Of a DNA stretch of 29,350 nt, positions 14,529 through 22,696 are shown piece after piece. The stretch is from Clostridium sp. CAG:594. GTDB taxonomy: Bacteria; Bacillota_I; Bacilli_A; RF39; UBA660. The stretch's first letter is position 1, and each line of letters begins with the position of its first letter. The notes beneath the pieces were generated by a model. The model was not told the DNA's origin and ran no database searches. It was given only the letters and a program-made list of their open reading frames with translations. The translations under genes and the position numbers were made by a program. The stretch covers positions 1 to 29,350 of the forward strand of contig FR881462.1 of the NCBI GenBank assembly GCA_000434835.1. Reading direction: 5' to 3'.

Positions 14529-14891
14529 TTAGAATTCTAATCCATTTTCACGTGCTGCATCTGCTAATGCCTTAACACGTCCATGATATAAGTAGCCACC
14601 TCTATCGAATACTACTTTTTCTATTTTTGCTTTCTTTGCTTTCTTTGCAACCAAAGCTCCTACAAGCTTACTTGCTTCTATGTTACCACCATTTTTAATG
14701 TTTAAATCTTTATCTAATGATGAAGCACTTACTAAAGTAACACCTTTTTCATCATCAATTATTTGAACACTAATGTTCTTTAATGATCTAAATACGCATA
14801 ATCTTGGTAACTCGCTAGTTCCGCTTACCTTGTTTCTTATTCTAGCATGTCTAGCTTTACGAGCTTCATTACGTGATGTCTTGTTTATCAT
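14529..14891 (-). CDS. rplR: 50S ribosomal protein L18
   Basis: A 5S rRNA-binding protein of the central protuberance; 120 aa. Sequence hallmarks are RHARIRNKVSGTSELPRLCV (about 14-33), SLKNISVQIIDD, and the C-terminal VVFDRGGYLYHGRVKALADA and ARENGLEF. Gaps are 21 nt from rplF and 12 nt to rpsE. Confidence 0.98.
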   Translation of the reverse strand: MINKTSRNEARKARHARIRNKVSGTSELPRLCVFRSLKNISVQIIDDEKGVTLVSASSLDKDLNIKNGGNIEASKLVGALVAKKAKKAKIEKVVFDRGGYLYHGRVKALADAARENGLEF

Positions 14892-14912
14892 TGTAATAAT
14901 CTCCCTTTCCTA

Positions 14913-15452
14913 TTATTTAGAAGCCTTTTTACCTTCTTTACGGCGAACATGTTCACCTTTGTAACGAATACCTTTACCTTTATATGGTTCTGGTTTTCTA
15001 ACTTCTCTTATTTCTGCAGCAAATTTACCAACTGCTTCTTTATCAATACCTTTAACTGTTATTTCAGTTGCGCTTACAGCTGCAACTTCTATTCCAGCAG
15101 GTACTTCTAATTCAACTTTATGTGAATAACCAGCGTTTACTTCTAAAACTTTTCCTTTTGGATTAAATCTATAACCAACACCGATTATTTCTAGGCCTTT
15201 TTCATAACCTTCTGATACACCAATAATCATGTTCTTGATTAAAGCATTTGTTGTACCATGCATTTGTTTTGTTGTTTTTATTTCACTGTTTCTTGTAACC
15301 GTAACTTTGTTATCTTCTACTTTAACATCTATGTTTGGATTTAATGTTAATGATAATTCACCCTTAGGTCCCTTTACAGTGATGCATCCATTTTCGTTTG
15401 TAACAGTAACGCCACTTGGTACTGTTAATTCTCTATTTCCGATACGACTCAT
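14913..15452 (-). CDS. rplF: 50S ribosomal protein L6
   Basis: Large-subunit protein near the factor-binding site, built of two repeats; 179 aa. It opens MSRIGNRELTVPSGV, followed by VKGPKGELS and, in the second repeat, GVGYRF and HKVE. The conserved tail RKPEPYKGKGIRYKGEHVRR (about 151-170) matches the family signature. Placed between rpsH and rplR with 21-nt gaps. Confidence 0.98.
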   Translation of the reverse strand: MSRIGNRELTVPSGVTVTNENGCITVKGPKGELSLTLNPNIDVKVEDNKVTVTRNSEIKTTKQMHGTTNALIKNMIIGVSEGYEKGLEIIGVGYRFNPKGKVLEVNAGYSHKVELEVPAGIEVAAVSATEITVKGIDKEAVGKFAAEIREVRKPEPYKGKGIRYKGEHVRRKEGKKASK

Positions 15453-15473
15453 CTTTAAGTTCCTCCTTATGAA

Positions 15474-15872
15474 TTACCATACATATGCTAATACTTCTCC
15501 ACCAAGGTTTTCTTTTCTAGCTTCTTTACCAGTCATGATTCCCTTTGATGTTGATACGATTGAGATTCCAAGTCCGTTTAATACAGTTGGAATTTCTTCA
15601 GCCTTAGCATACACACGTAAACCTGGTTTAGATATTCTCTTTAAACCAGAAATTACTCTTTCTTTGTTTTTTCCATATTTTAAAGTAATAACAATGTTAT
15701 CTTGTACTTGACCTTTTTCTACTTTGTAGTCAGTTATATATCCTTCTGCTTTTAAAATCTTAACTATTTCTAATTTAAGATTTGATGAAGGAACTACAAC
15801 TTCATTATAACGCATTTGATTTGCATTACGCATACGTGTAAGTAAATCTGCGATTGGATCTGTTACTGACAT
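15474..15872 (-). CDS. rpsH: 30S ribosomal protein S8
   Basis: A primary 16S rRNA-binding protein of the central domain; 132 aa. It opens MSVTDPIADLLTRMRNANQM, has RISKPGLRVYAKAEEIPTVL (about 84-103) and ends GISIVSTSKGIMTGKEARKE and GGEVLAYVW. In E. coli S8 represses the spc operon; no matching site was identified here. Nothing unusual. Confidence 0.98.
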   Translation of the reverse strand: MSVTDPIADLLTRMRNANQMRYNEVVVPSSNLKLEIVKILKAEGYITDYKVEKGQVQDNIVITLKYGKNKERVISGLKRISKPGLRVYAKAEEIPTVLNGLGISIVSTSKGIMTGKEARKENLGGEVLAYVW

Positions 15873-15899
15873 ATGAATCCTCCTTTTATTTTTTTACTC

Positions 15900-16085
15900 T
15901 TACCAACTTGACTTTCTAACACCAGGAATTTCACCTTTATATGCTAGTTCTCTAAAGCAAATACGGCAGATACCAAACTTTTTCATTACTGAATGTGGAC
16001 GACCGCATCTGTTGCAACGAGTATATTCTTGTACTTTAAATTTCTTTGGTCTTCCTTGTTTTACGACCATACTTTTCTTTGCCAT
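15900..16085 (-). CDS. rpsN: 30S ribosomal protein S14, zinc type (type Z)
   Basis: A small-subunit head protein; 61 aa, the short zinc-binding form. The CNRCGRPHSVMKKFGICRIC stretch (about residues 24-43) gives the four-cysteine CxxC-x12-CxxC site, and GEIPGVRKSSW is the standard C-terminus. The N-terminus MAKKSMVVKQGRPKKFKVQE is basic as usual. It lies between rplE and rpsH in canonical order. Confidence 0.98.
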   Translation of the reverse strand: MAKKSMVVKQGRPKKFKVQEYTRCNRCGRPHSVMKKFGICRICFRELAYKGEIPGVRKSSW

Positions 16086-16103
16086 TTATTTCCTCCCATT
16101 TGC

Positions 16104-16643
16104 TTACTTCTTAAAAGGTAAACCGAATCCTTTTAATAAGTCTAATGCTTCTTCATTAGTTTTTGCAGTTGTAACAAAAACAATGTCCATTCCACGTACT
16201 TTTACAACTTCGTCATAAACTATTTCTGGGAATATAGTTTGTTCTTTAATTCCTAAAGTATAATTTCCTCTTCCATCAAACGCTTTATTTGATATACCTC
16301 TAAAATCACGTACACGTGGTAACACGATTTTAATTAACTTTTCTAGGAAAGTATACATAGTTTCTCCACGAAGTGTAACCTTACATCCAATTGCTTGACC
16401 TTCTCTTAATTTGAAACCAGCAATTGATTTTTTTGCTCTTGTAATAACTGGTTGTTGACCTGTTATTTTTTCAAGTTCGCTTACTGCAACATCTAAAAGT
16501 TTGCTGTTTAAAGTTGCATCGCCAACTCCCATATTAACTACGATCTTTTCTAGCTTTGGTACAGCCATGACAGTAGTATAATTATGTTTCTTTTCAAGTT
16601 CAGGAATAATTTCCTTAGTATATTTTTCTTTTAAACTGTTCAT
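16104..16643 (-). CDS. rplE: 50S ribosomal protein L5
   Basis: A 5S rRNA-binding protein that forms a bridge to the small-subunit head; 179 aa. Family sequences: KLEKIVVNMGVGDA (about 30-43), TGQQPVITRAKKSIAGFKLR, RDFRGISNKAFDGRGNYTLG and the terminal EEALDLLKGFGLPF. The gap from rplX is 14 nt. Confidence 0.98.
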   Translation of the reverse strand: MNSLKEKYTKEIIPELEKKHNYTTVMAVPKLEKIVVNMGVGDATLNSKLLDVAVSELEKITGQQPVITRAKKSIAGFKLREGQAIGCKVTLRGETMYTFLEKLIKIVLPRVRDFRGISNKAFDGRGNYTLGIKEQTIFPEIVYDEVVKVRGMDIVFVTTAKTNEEALDLLKGFGLPFKK

Positions 16644-16657
16644 AGTTACCCTCCTTA

Positions 16658-16963
16658 TTAGTCTAATTTAGATTTTGACTTGCTAGAAATTCTAACTTTT
16701 TTTCCGTCTTTATCTAGTTCTTTTGCTATTCTAGTACGTTTTTTGGTTTTAGGATCAATCATCATTACGTTAGATACGTGAATAGCTGCTTCCTTATCTA
16801 TAATTCCACCGTTTTGGTCTTGTCCGTTTGGCTTAACGTGTTTTTTTACCATATTAATGCCTTCAACAAAAACCTTTTCACCTTTCTTAGCGATGATTTT
16901 TCCTTCTTTACCTTTATCTTTACCAGCAATAACAATTACTTTATCTCCAACTTTTAAATTCAT
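16658..16963 (-). CDS. rplX: 50S ribosomal protein L24
   Basis: An assembly initiator that binds the 5' end of 23S rRNA; 101 aa. The KOW motif is at the start (KVGDKVIVIAGKDKGKEGKI, about 4-23), followed by EGINMVKKHVKPN and AAIHVSNVMMIDPKTKKRTR. A basic tail ends in KSKSKLD. The gap from rplN is 21 nt. Confidence 0.97.
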   Translation of the reverse strand: MNLKVGDKVIVIAGKDKGKEGKIIAKKGEKVFVEGINMVKKHVKPNGQDQNGGIIDKEAAIHVSNVMMIDPKTKKRTRIAKELDKDGKKVRISSKSKSKLD

Positions 16964-16984
16964 GATTTTTCCTCCTTAAAAGGC

Positions 16985-17353
16985 CTATAACACTTCTTTT
17001 GCTAACGATACAATTTTCATGAAATCTTTATCACGTAATTCGCGTGCTACTGGACCTAAAACTCTTGTTCCAACTGGTGTCTTATCATCTTTAATAATAA
17101 CGCATGCATTATCATCGAATTTAATGTAAGAACCATCATCTCTACGCATTCCAAACTTACTTCTAACGATAACCGCTTTTACGACTTTACCGCTTGATAT
17201 GTTACCATTTGGAGTTGCTTTTTTTACTGTTCCAACTACGATGTCACCAATGTTTCCGGTTTTTCTTCTACTACCACCCAAGACTCTAATAACCATTAGT
17301 TCACGAGCACCAGAATTATCAGCAACTTTTAAACGACTTTGTTGTTGAATCAT
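16985..17353 (-). CDS. rplN: 50S ribosomal protein L14
   Basis: Large-subunit protein at the bridge to 16S helix 44; 122 aa, the invariant length. MIQQQSRLKVADNSGARELM, the RVLGGSRRK segment, GDIVVGTVKKA, AVIVRSK and PVGTRVLGPVARELRDKDF are all standard. It starts 30 nt after rpsQ. Confidence 0.98.
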   Translation of the reverse strand: MIQQQSRLKVADNSGARELMVIRVLGGSRRKTGNIGDIVVGTVKKATPNGNISSGKVVKAVIVRSKFGMRRDDGSYIKFDDNACVIIKDDKTPVGTRVLGPVARELRDKDFMKIVSLAKEVL

Positions 17354-17383
17354 AACGAATCCTCCTTCTTAATTGTAAAGCGC

Positions 17384-17641
17384 CTATAAAATTACGGCTT
17401 CTTCTACTATTTCCACTAAACTAAATCTTTTTGTTTTTGATAATGGTTTGGTTTCTACAACCCTAACGATATCTCCAACTTTAGCTTGGTTATTTTCGTC
17501 ATGTGCTGTATATTTCTTAGAATATTTAACACGTTTACCATACTTTGGATCTTTTTTATAAGTTTCAACTAAAATTGTAATTGTTTTATCATTTTTAGCA
17601 CTTACAACTTTACCAACTACTTCATGTCTTGTTTTTTCCAT
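17384..17641 (-). CDS. rpsQ: 30S ribosomal protein S17
   Basis: A primary 16S rRNA-binding OB-fold protein; 85 aa. Signature sequences: GKVVSAKNDKTITILVETYK (about 10-29), KYSKKYTAHDENN and VGDIVRVVETKPLSKTKRF. The gap from rpmC is 17 nt. Confidence 0.98.
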   Translation of the reverse strand: MEKTRHEVVGKVVSAKNDKTITILVETYKKDPKYGKRVKYSKKYTAHDENNQAKVGDIVRVVETKPLSKTKRFSLVEIVEEAVIL

Positions 17642-17658
17642 AAGTAAACCTCCCTAAA

Positions 17659-17844
17659 TTATTGACGTTCTGCTAAAATAGTCTTCATTCTAGCAACGTC
17701 CTTTCTTAATTCGTGTATTCTTGAAGGTTTTTCTAAGTTCCCTGTAGCTTGCTGCATACGTAATTTAAATATTTCGTCTTTTGCTTCTACTATCTTAGCT
17801 TCGATTTGTTCAGTGGTAAGTTCTCTAATTTCCTTAACCTTCAT
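17659..17844 (-). CDS. rpmC: 50S ribosomal protein L29
   Basis: A small two-helix protein near the exit tunnel; 61 aa from the ATG at 17844. It opens MKVKEIRELTTEQIEAKI, has EIFKLRMQQATGNLEKPSRI and ends with KDVARMKTILAERQ. A frame extending to 17859 exists, but GGTGG stands 8 nt before the 17844 ATG and family alignments begin at MKVKEIREL. The chosen start overlaps the rplP stop by 11 nt. Confidence 0.96.
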   Translation of the reverse strand: MKVKEIRELTTEQIEAKIVEAKDEIFKLRMQQATGNLEKPSRIHELRKDVARMKTILAERQ

Positions 17845-18265
17845 TTTTTTCACCACCATTTTCTTTAGTTACAAATTTACATTTGATTGGTAACTTGTGC
17901 ATAGCAAGTCTTAATGCTTCACGAGCAACTTCTTCAGTTACACCTGAAATTTCAAACATAATTTTTCCTTCTTTTACAACTGCAACCCAGCTTTCTGGAT
18001 TACCTTTACCTTTACCTTGACGAGTTTCTAAAGGTTTCTTTGTTAATGAAAGGTGTGGGAATATATTAACGAATACTTTACCCCCACGTTTCATATAACG
18101 AGTCATAGCAACACGGGCAGCTTCGATTTGACGAGCAGTGATCCAAGCGCCTTCTTTTGCCATTAAACCATATTCACCAAAGTGTAAGCTTGTATTACCT
18201 TTTGATTTTCCTTCGTGATAAATTCTGTGAGGTTTACGATACTTAGTTCTTTTTGGCATCAACAT
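17834..18265 (-). CDS. rplP: 50S ribosomal protein L16
   Basis: Large-subunit protein at the A-site tRNA elbow; 143 aa from 18265. MLMPKRTKYRKPHR at the start matches the family opening, followed by FGEYGLMAKEGAWITARQIE, VFPHLSLTKKP-type sequence (IFPHLSLTKKPLETRQGKGK) and EVAREALRLAMHKLPIKCKF. A longer frame reaches 18331, but GGAGG (18278-18274) is 8 nt before the 18265 ATG. The gene overlaps the rpsC 3' end by 23 nt and rpmC by 11 nt. Confidence 0.97.
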   Translation of the reverse strand: MLMPKRTKYRKPHRIYHEGKSKGNTSLHFGEYGLMAKEGAWITARQIEAARVAMTRYMKRGGKVFVNIFPHLSLTKKPLETRQGKGKGNPESWVAVVKEGKIMFEISGVTEEVAREALRLAMHKLPIKCKFVTKENGGEKNEG

Positions 18266-18920
18266 GTTTAACACCTCCAGTTTTTTTCTTTGAAGGAAGT
18301 ATTTCACCTTTGTAGATCCATACTTTAACACCTATCTTACCATAAGTTGTATCAGCTTCTGCTGTTGCGTAATCAATGTTAGCTCTTAAAGTATGTAAAG
18401 GTGTTGTACCTTCATTATAACCTTCGCTACGAGCTATTTCAGCTCCGTTTAAACGTCCAGAACATAAAGTCTTAATTCCTTTTGCTCCAGCTCTCATTGT
18501 ATTTCTAATTGCTCTTTTTTGAGCCATACGATATGAACCTCTGTTTTCAATTTGACTAGCAATGTTGTTAGCTACTAATTGAGCATCCATATCAGCGTTC
18601 TTAACTTCCATAATAGAAATTTGAACTTCTTCACCAACTAATTTGTTGATTTGTTTCTTTAATTTTTCGATTTCTTCTCCACCGTGTCCAATAACAACAC
18701 CTGGTTTTGCAGTACTGATTTTAATTTCAGTTTTCTTGTTACTTCTTTCAATAGTTACAGAAGAAACTGCTGCATTCTTTAACTTCTTAGATAAGAAGTT
18801 ACGGATTTTCATGTCATTTTCTAATGTTGCAGAGAAATCTTTACTTGGTGCATACCATTTAGCAGTCCAATCCTTGTTTATTCCAAGTCTTAAACCTGCA
18901 GGATTAACTTTTTGACCCAT
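18243..18920 (-). CDS. rpsC: 30S ribosomal protein S3
   Basis: A small-subunit head protein at the mRNA entry helicase site; 225 aa. MGQKVNPAGLRLGINKDW opens the protein, the KH domain shows KPGVVIGHGGEEIEKLKKQI (about 73-92), and the C-terminal domain has MRAGAKGIKTLCSGRLNGAE and ARSEGYNEGTTPLHTLRANI. The 3' end encloses the rplP ribosome-binding site and start codon. Confidence 0.98.
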   Translation of the reverse strand: MGQKVNPAGLRLGINKDWTAKWYAPSKDFSATLENDMKIRNFLSKKLKNAAVSSVTIERSNKKTEIKISTAKPGVVIGHGGEEIEKLKKQINKLVGEEVQISIMEVKNADMDAQLVANNIASQIENRGSYRMAQKRAIRNTMRAGAKGIKTLCSGRLNGAEIARSEGYNEGTTPLHTLRANIDYATAEADTTYGKIGVKVWIYKGEILPSKKKTGGVKHVDAKKN

Positions 18921-18938
18921 TAGTCTTCCTCCTTATAA

Positions 18939-19271
18939 TTATCTTTCTGCTACAACCACTGTTACATGACTTGTACGGTGATCGTTTTTAGCAATTCTTC
19001 CTCTTGAATCAGGTACTGATCTCTTAAGTACAGGACCATCATTAACATAAGCTTCTTTTACATATAATTTAGCTTTATCAAGATTATGATTATTTTCAGC
19101 ATTTGCTACTGCTGAAGTTAAAACTTTTTTGATGACGCGTGCAGCTTTGTTATTCATGTTGTTTAAAATAGCCATAGCTTCACTTACGTCTTTTCCGTTT
19201 ATTAACCTCATAACTAAACGAGATTTTAAAGCGGAAATACGAACTGTCTTCGCAATTGCTTTCGCTTCCAT
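18939..19271 (-). CDS. rplV: 50S ribosomal protein L22
   Basis: Lines the exit tunnel with its long hairpin; 110 aa. It shows AKTVRISALKSRLVMRLING (about 8-27), NMNNKAARVIKKVLTSAVAN, the acidic KAYV-type segment (KLYVKEAYVNDGPVLKR) and the terminal RIAKNDHRTSHVTVVVAE. The tunnel-loop residues look ordinary. The gap to rpsC is 18 nt. Confidence 0.98.
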   Translation of the reverse strand: MEAKAIAKTVRISALKSRLVMRLINGKDVSEAMAILNNMNNKAARVIKKVLTSAVANAENNHNLDKAKLYVKEAYVNDGPVLKRSVPDSRGRIAKNDHRTSHVTVVVAER

Positions 19272-19293
19272 ATTGTTATCTCCCTTCTAGTTA

Positions 19294-19563
19294 TTACTTT
19301 TTCTTGTTTTCGCCGTGTCCACCACATTTACGAGTTAATGAGAATTCACCAAGTTTATGTCCAACCATATCTTCAGTTACATAAACAGGAATGAAATCTT
19401 TACCATTGTGAACCGCAAAAGTGTGACCAATAAAATCTGGGAATATTGTTGAACGGCGTGACCAAGTTTTAATTACTTCTTTTTTACCTTCTTCGTTTAA
19501 CTTTTGAACCTTCTTAAGTAATCTTCCGAATACATAAGGGCCTTTTTTAATGCTTCTTGCCAT
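19294..19563 (-). CDS. rpsS: 30S ribosomal protein S19
   Basis: A small-subunit head protein; 89 aa. MARSIKKGPYVFGRLLKKVQ, KTWSRRSTIFPDFIGHTFAV (about 33-52) and MVGHKLGEFSLTRKCGGHGE are family hallmarks. Gaps are 19 nt from rplB and 22 nt to rplV. Confidence 0.98.
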   Translation of the reverse strand: MARSIKKGPYVFGRLLKKVQKLNEEGKKEVIKTWSRRSTIFPDFIGHTFAVHNGKDFIPVYVTEDMVGHKLGEFSLTRKCGGHGENKKK

Positions 19564-19582
19564 CTACATATCTTCCTTTCTA

Positions 19583-20410
19583 TTATTTTTTACGGCTTAC
19601 TATTAACTTAGTAGAAGCTTTCTTATTTCTTCTAGTCTTCATACCAAGAGCAGGTTTACCCCAAGGTGTCATAGGTTGTTTGCGTCCGATTGGAGCTCTA
19701 CCTTCACCACCACCATGTGGGTGATCGTTAGGGTTCATAACAGAACCACGTACAGTTGGACGAATACCCATGTGACGTGTACGTCCTGCTTTACCTAAAT
19801 TAACTAAAGCGTAATCTGTATTACCAACTTCACCTATTGTAGCCATACAAGTTCCAAGTATCTTTCTTGTTTCACCACTTCTTAATCTTATTAATACATA
19901 TTTTTCTTCACGACCTAAGATTTGTGCACTAGATCCTGCACTACGAGCAATTTGAGCTCCTTTCCCTGGTCTCATTTCGATGTTATGAATAACAGTACCT
20001 ACTGGTATGTTCATAATTGGCATTGCGTTACCAACTTTAACATCAACGTTTTCTCCGCTTTCAATAATGTCGCCAACTTTTAATCCTTTAGGAGCAATTA
20101 TGTATCTTTTTTCTCCATCTCTATAATTGATTAATGCTATGTTAGCGCTTCTGTTTGGATCGTATTCAATAGCAGCAACTTTACCAGTAACGTCAAACTT
20201 ATTTCTTTTGAAATCAATTATACGATACTTTCTTTGAGCTCCGCCACCACGATGTCTTACAGTGATACGACCTACATTATTATGACCGTTTCTTTTTCTC
20301 TTTTCACCAACTAAGCTTTTTTCAGGAGTAGATTTAGTTATTTCATCACTAACCAAAAAACTCATTTGCCTTCTAGAAGGCGTAGTTGGTTTTGTCTTTT
20401 TAATTGGCAT
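19583..20410 (-). CDS. rplB: 50S ribosomal protein L2
   Basis: A primary 23S rRNA-binding protein essential for subunit joining and peptidyl transfer; 275 aa. It opens MPIKKTKPTTPSRRQMSFL, with GRITVRHRGGGAQRKYRIID (about 47-66), then VGDIIESG, and the functional loop VRGSVMNPNDHPHGGGEGRA containing the conserved His. The tail is TRRNKKASTKLIVSRKK. Gap from rplW 15 nt. Confidence 0.98.
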   Translation of the reverse strand: MPIKKTKPTTPSRRQMSFLVSDEITKSTPEKSLVGEKRKRNGHNNVGRITVRHRGGGAQRKYRIIDFKRNKFDVTGKVAAIEYDPNRSANIALINYRDGEKRYIIAPKGLKVGDIIESGENVDVKVGNAMPIMNIPVGTVIHNIEMRPGKGAQIARSAGSSAQILGREEKYVLIRLRSGETRKILGTCMATIGEVGNTDYALVNLGKAGRTRHMGIRPTVRGSVMNPNDHPHGGGEGRAPIGRKQPMTPWGKPALGMKTRRNKKASTKLIVSRKK

Positions 20411-20425
20411 TATATTTCCTCCTTA

Positions 20426-20698
20426 TTAGCTTAAATCTAGTTTGCTACCTTCTGCTAAAGTTATAATTGCTTTCTTATAAGCTTTAGTAGCTCCAGTATA
20501 GCGTCCTACTCTTTTTTTCTTTGGTCTAACATTTATTGTGTTAACGTTTGATACTTTAACATTAAATGCTTCTTCAACCGCTTGTTTTATTTGTACTTTG
20601 TTTGCATCCTTCGCAACCTTAAATACTACTTTGTTACCATCTGCAGTAATTCCTGCTGTTTTTTCAGTAACAACTGGTGCTAAAATTATATCTTTCAT
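20426..20698 (-). CDS. rplW: 50S ribosomal protein L23
   Basis: The tunnel-exit protein that docks trigger factor and SRP; 90 aa. MKDIILAPVVTEKT opens the protein, VFKVAKDANKVQIKQAVEEA and FNVKVSNVNTINVRPKKKRV follow, with the RYTGATKAYKKAIITL end. The start overlaps the rplD stop by 1 nt. Confidence 0.98.
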   Translation of the reverse strand: MKDIILAPVVTEKTAGITADGNKVVFKVAKDANKVQIKQAVEEAFNVKVSNVNTINVRPKKKRVGRYTGATKAYKKAIITLAEGSKLDLS

Positions 20699-21324
20699 TA
20701 CTTAAGCACCTCCTCAACGTATTTTACAGCGTCTTCTGTAATAATTATTTTGTTTACATATAAAACGTCATATGTATTTAATTCATTTGCTAAAACTAAT
20801 TTAACATCAGCTATGTTTCTAGTTGCTAAAATTAAGTTTTCAGTTAATTCTGTTGTAACTATTAAAGTTTTTCCAGTAGCATTTAAACCTTCTAAAACCT
20901 TTAACATATCTTTTGTTTTATTTGTTTCTGCTTCGAATTTGTCAACAACGATAATGTCTTTATCATTTGCTTTATAAGTTAAAGCTGATTTAAGAGCTAA
21001 CTTACGTTCTTTCTTATTCATCTTTTTAGTGTAGTTTCTATTGGCACTTGGTCCAAATACAACTCCACCGCCTACCCAATGTGGTGCTCTGGTAGATCCC
21101 TGACGAGCATTACCAGTTCCTTTTTGTCTCCATGGCTTTCTTCCTCCACCTGATACATCACTACGAGTTTTAGTAGCATGAGTACCTTGTCTTCTGTTTG
21201 CCATGAATAAATTTATGTGTTCATAAACAACTTGATCATTTGGAGTAATTCCCCAAACGTTATCATCTAATTTAATGTCTTTAATTTTTTCACCTTTTAA
21301 ACTTAAAAGTGCTGTTTTTGGCAT
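20698..21324 (-). CDS. rplD: 50S ribosomal protein L4
   Basis: Large-subunit protein lining the tunnel, and in several bacteria the autoregulator of the S10 operon; 208 aa. The extended loop shows SGGGRKPWRQKGTGNARQGS (about 60-79) and RAPHWVGGGVVFGPSANRNY. The ATG at 21324 is chosen because AGGAGG stands 7 nt upstream; codons up to 21345 also lie in frame. The leader before rpsJ (22446-22577) is the likely site of L4 action. Confidence 0.97.
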   Translation of the reverse strand: MPKTALLSLKGEKIKDIKLDDNVWGITPNDQVVYEHINLFMANRRQGTHATKTRSDVSGGGRKPWRQKGTGNARQGSTRAPHWVGGGVVFGPSANRNYTKKMNKKERKLALKSALTYKANDKDIIVVDKFEAETNKTKDMLKVLEGLNATGKTLIVTTELTENLILATRNIADVKLVLANELNTYDVLYVNKIIITEDAVKYVEEVLK

Positions 21325-21384
21325 TTTAGTTCCTCCTTTCATCACAAGTATTAAATAAATCTACATTTTAATAATTTAAATTAA

Positions 21385-22125
21385 TTATTCATTAGTTTCT
21401 TGTGATGTATTTGTATCATCACTTGCAGCTTCTACTTCAGCCTTAACTTCTTCGTTAGCATAAGTTACTAACTCGATTTTGTCATTTTTAACGTTTGGCT
21501 TTTTAACAGCTGATTTGATGATAACTAAAGACTTTTTAGGACCTGGAACATTACCTTTAATTAAGATTACGTTTTCATCTTTCATAACTGCAACAACTTC
21601 TAAGTTTTGCATTGTTACGCTAACGTGTCCCATATGTCCTGGTAATTTCTTACCTTTAAATACACGCATTGGTCTCATTGTTCCTAGAGAACCAACACCT
21701 CTATGATATTGAGATCCGTGTCCCATTGGACCTCTTGATTGGTTGTAACGTTTAATTACACCTTGGAACCCTTTACCTTTAGAGATTCCGCTTACATCAA
21801 CCATTTCTCCTTCTTCAAAAACTTGACAATCAAGTTCTTGGCCTAGTTGATATTTGCTAACGTCTACTCCGCGAATCTCTTTTAAGAAGCGCTTAGGAGC
21901 AGTATTAGCTTTTGCTAAATGACCTTTTTCTGCTTTGTTACTTAGTTTTTCTCTTTTTGTATCAAAACCTAATTGAATAGCTTCATAACCATCAGTTTCT
22001 ACTGTTTTAATTTGAGTAACAACGTTTGGTTCAACTTCAACTACAGTAACAGGAATTAGTTTTCCGTTTTTTGCAAAAACTTGAGTCATACCTAGCTTAC
22101 GACCTAAGATTCCTTTTCTTTCCAT
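21385..22125 (-). CDS. rplC: 50S ribosomal protein L3 with acidic C-terminal tail
   Basis: A primary assembly protein near the peptidyl transferase centre; 246 aa, against about 209 in Bacillus. MERKGILGRKLGMTQVF opens the protein. GISKGKGFQGVIKRYNQSRG (about 133-152), GPMGHGSQYHRGVGSLG and KKLPGHMGHVSVT are standard. After the normal end near KSAVKKPN, a tail of about 35 residues follows, rich in Glu, Asp, Ser and Thr (TYANEEVKAEVEAASDDTNT and on). It probably hangs free on the ribosome surface. A 60-nt gap separates it from rplD. Confidence 0.97.
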   Translation of the reverse strand: MERKGILGRKLGMTQVFAKNGKLIPVTVVEVEPNVVTQIKTVETDGYEAIQLGFDTKREKLSNKAEKGHLAKANTAPKRFLKEIRGVDVSKYQLGQELDCQVFEEGEMVDVSGISKGKGFQGVIKRYNQSRGPMGHGSQYHRGVGSLGTMRPMRVFKGKKLPGHMGHVSVTMQNLEVVAVMKDENVILIKGNVPGPKKSLVIIKSAVKKPNVKNDKIELVTYANEEVKAEVEAASDDTNTSQETNE

Positions 22126-22142
22126 GTTTTCCTCCTATATAA

Positions 22143-22445
22143 TTACTTAATTTCGATTTCAACACCGCTTGGTAAATCAAGATGTTGTAATGCATCAATT
22201 ACATCTTTGCTTGGTTCTATGATGTCGATTAATCTTTTATGCGTACGCATTTCGAATTGTTCACGTGAATCTTTATATTTGTGAACAGCACGTAAAATCG
22301 TATATTTTTGAATTTCAGTAGGTAATGGTACTGGACCTGATACCTTTCCACCTAAGCGTTTAACCGTATCAACGATTTTGCTTGCAGCTAAATCCAAAGA
22401 ACGATGTTCATATGCTTTTAATCTGATTCGAATTTTATTTGACAT
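22143..22445 (-). CDS. rpsJ: 30S ribosomal protein S10
   Basis: A small-subunit head protein that also forms the NusB-S10 antitermination complex on boxA; 100 aa. MSNKIRIRLKAYEHRSLDLA, GPVPLPTEIQKYTILR (about 37-52), KDSREQFEMRTHKRLIDI and LPSGVEIEIK are family hallmarks. It is the first gene of the superoperon. GGGAGGA stands about 9 nt before the ATG, after a structured leader. Confidence 0.98.
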   Translation of the reverse strand: MSNKIRIRLKAYEHRSLDLAASKIVDTVKRLGGKVSGPVPLPTEIQKYTILRAVHKYKDSREQFEMRTHKRLIDIIEPSKDVIDALQHLDLPSGVEIEIK

Positions 22446-22577
22446 ATTAACTTGTCCTCCCTTCGCCTATATCCGGTATAGACTTGCTCCGTAACGAATT
22501 ACCTGATTTCCCTTAAGTTACAAAAACAACTTAACCGGGTGTATCAGCAACCTCGCACATCTATGCATCTACACGCA
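22446..22577 (-). promoter_or_regulatory. Structured 5' leader of the S10 operon (putative L4-responsive)
   Basis: About 130 nt lie between the promoter and rpsJ. On the minus strand it contains TGCGAGGTTGCTGATACACC, then TTAAGTT-AACTTAA (7 bp, arms 22534-22528 and 22519-22513), then GTAA-UUCG-UUAC (22502-22491) with a UUCG tetraloop. ACGGAGCAAGTCTATACC follows, with a CTATA/TATAG hairpin (22481-22467) just ahead of the ribosome site. GTGTA (22574-22570) can also pair with TACAC (22543-22539). The GCGAGGTTGCTGA...ACCCGG and ACGGAGCAAGTCTA words are recalled from Firmicutes S10 leaders, where L4 autoregulation has been proposed. The leader is unusually GC-rich for this window. Confidence 0.65.
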
Positions 22578-22583
22578 GTTACC

Positions 22584-22612
22584 ATTATATCAGAAGAATT
22601 CCTTTATTTCAA
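22584..22612 (-). promoter_or_regulatory. Promoter of the S10-spc-alpha superoperon
   Basis: Minus strand -35 TTGAAA (22612-22607), 17-nt spacer, extended -10 TGA-TATAAT (22592-22584). It is the strongest protein-gene promoter seen here and drives about 13 kb of genes. Confidence 0.85.
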
Positions 22613-22696
22613 GGGGTTTTTACGACTTTTTTGAATTTTTTTCTTCACATAAAATTTTATTGCTTTTTCCTAAAAATATGTTTAATTTTAAATAAC

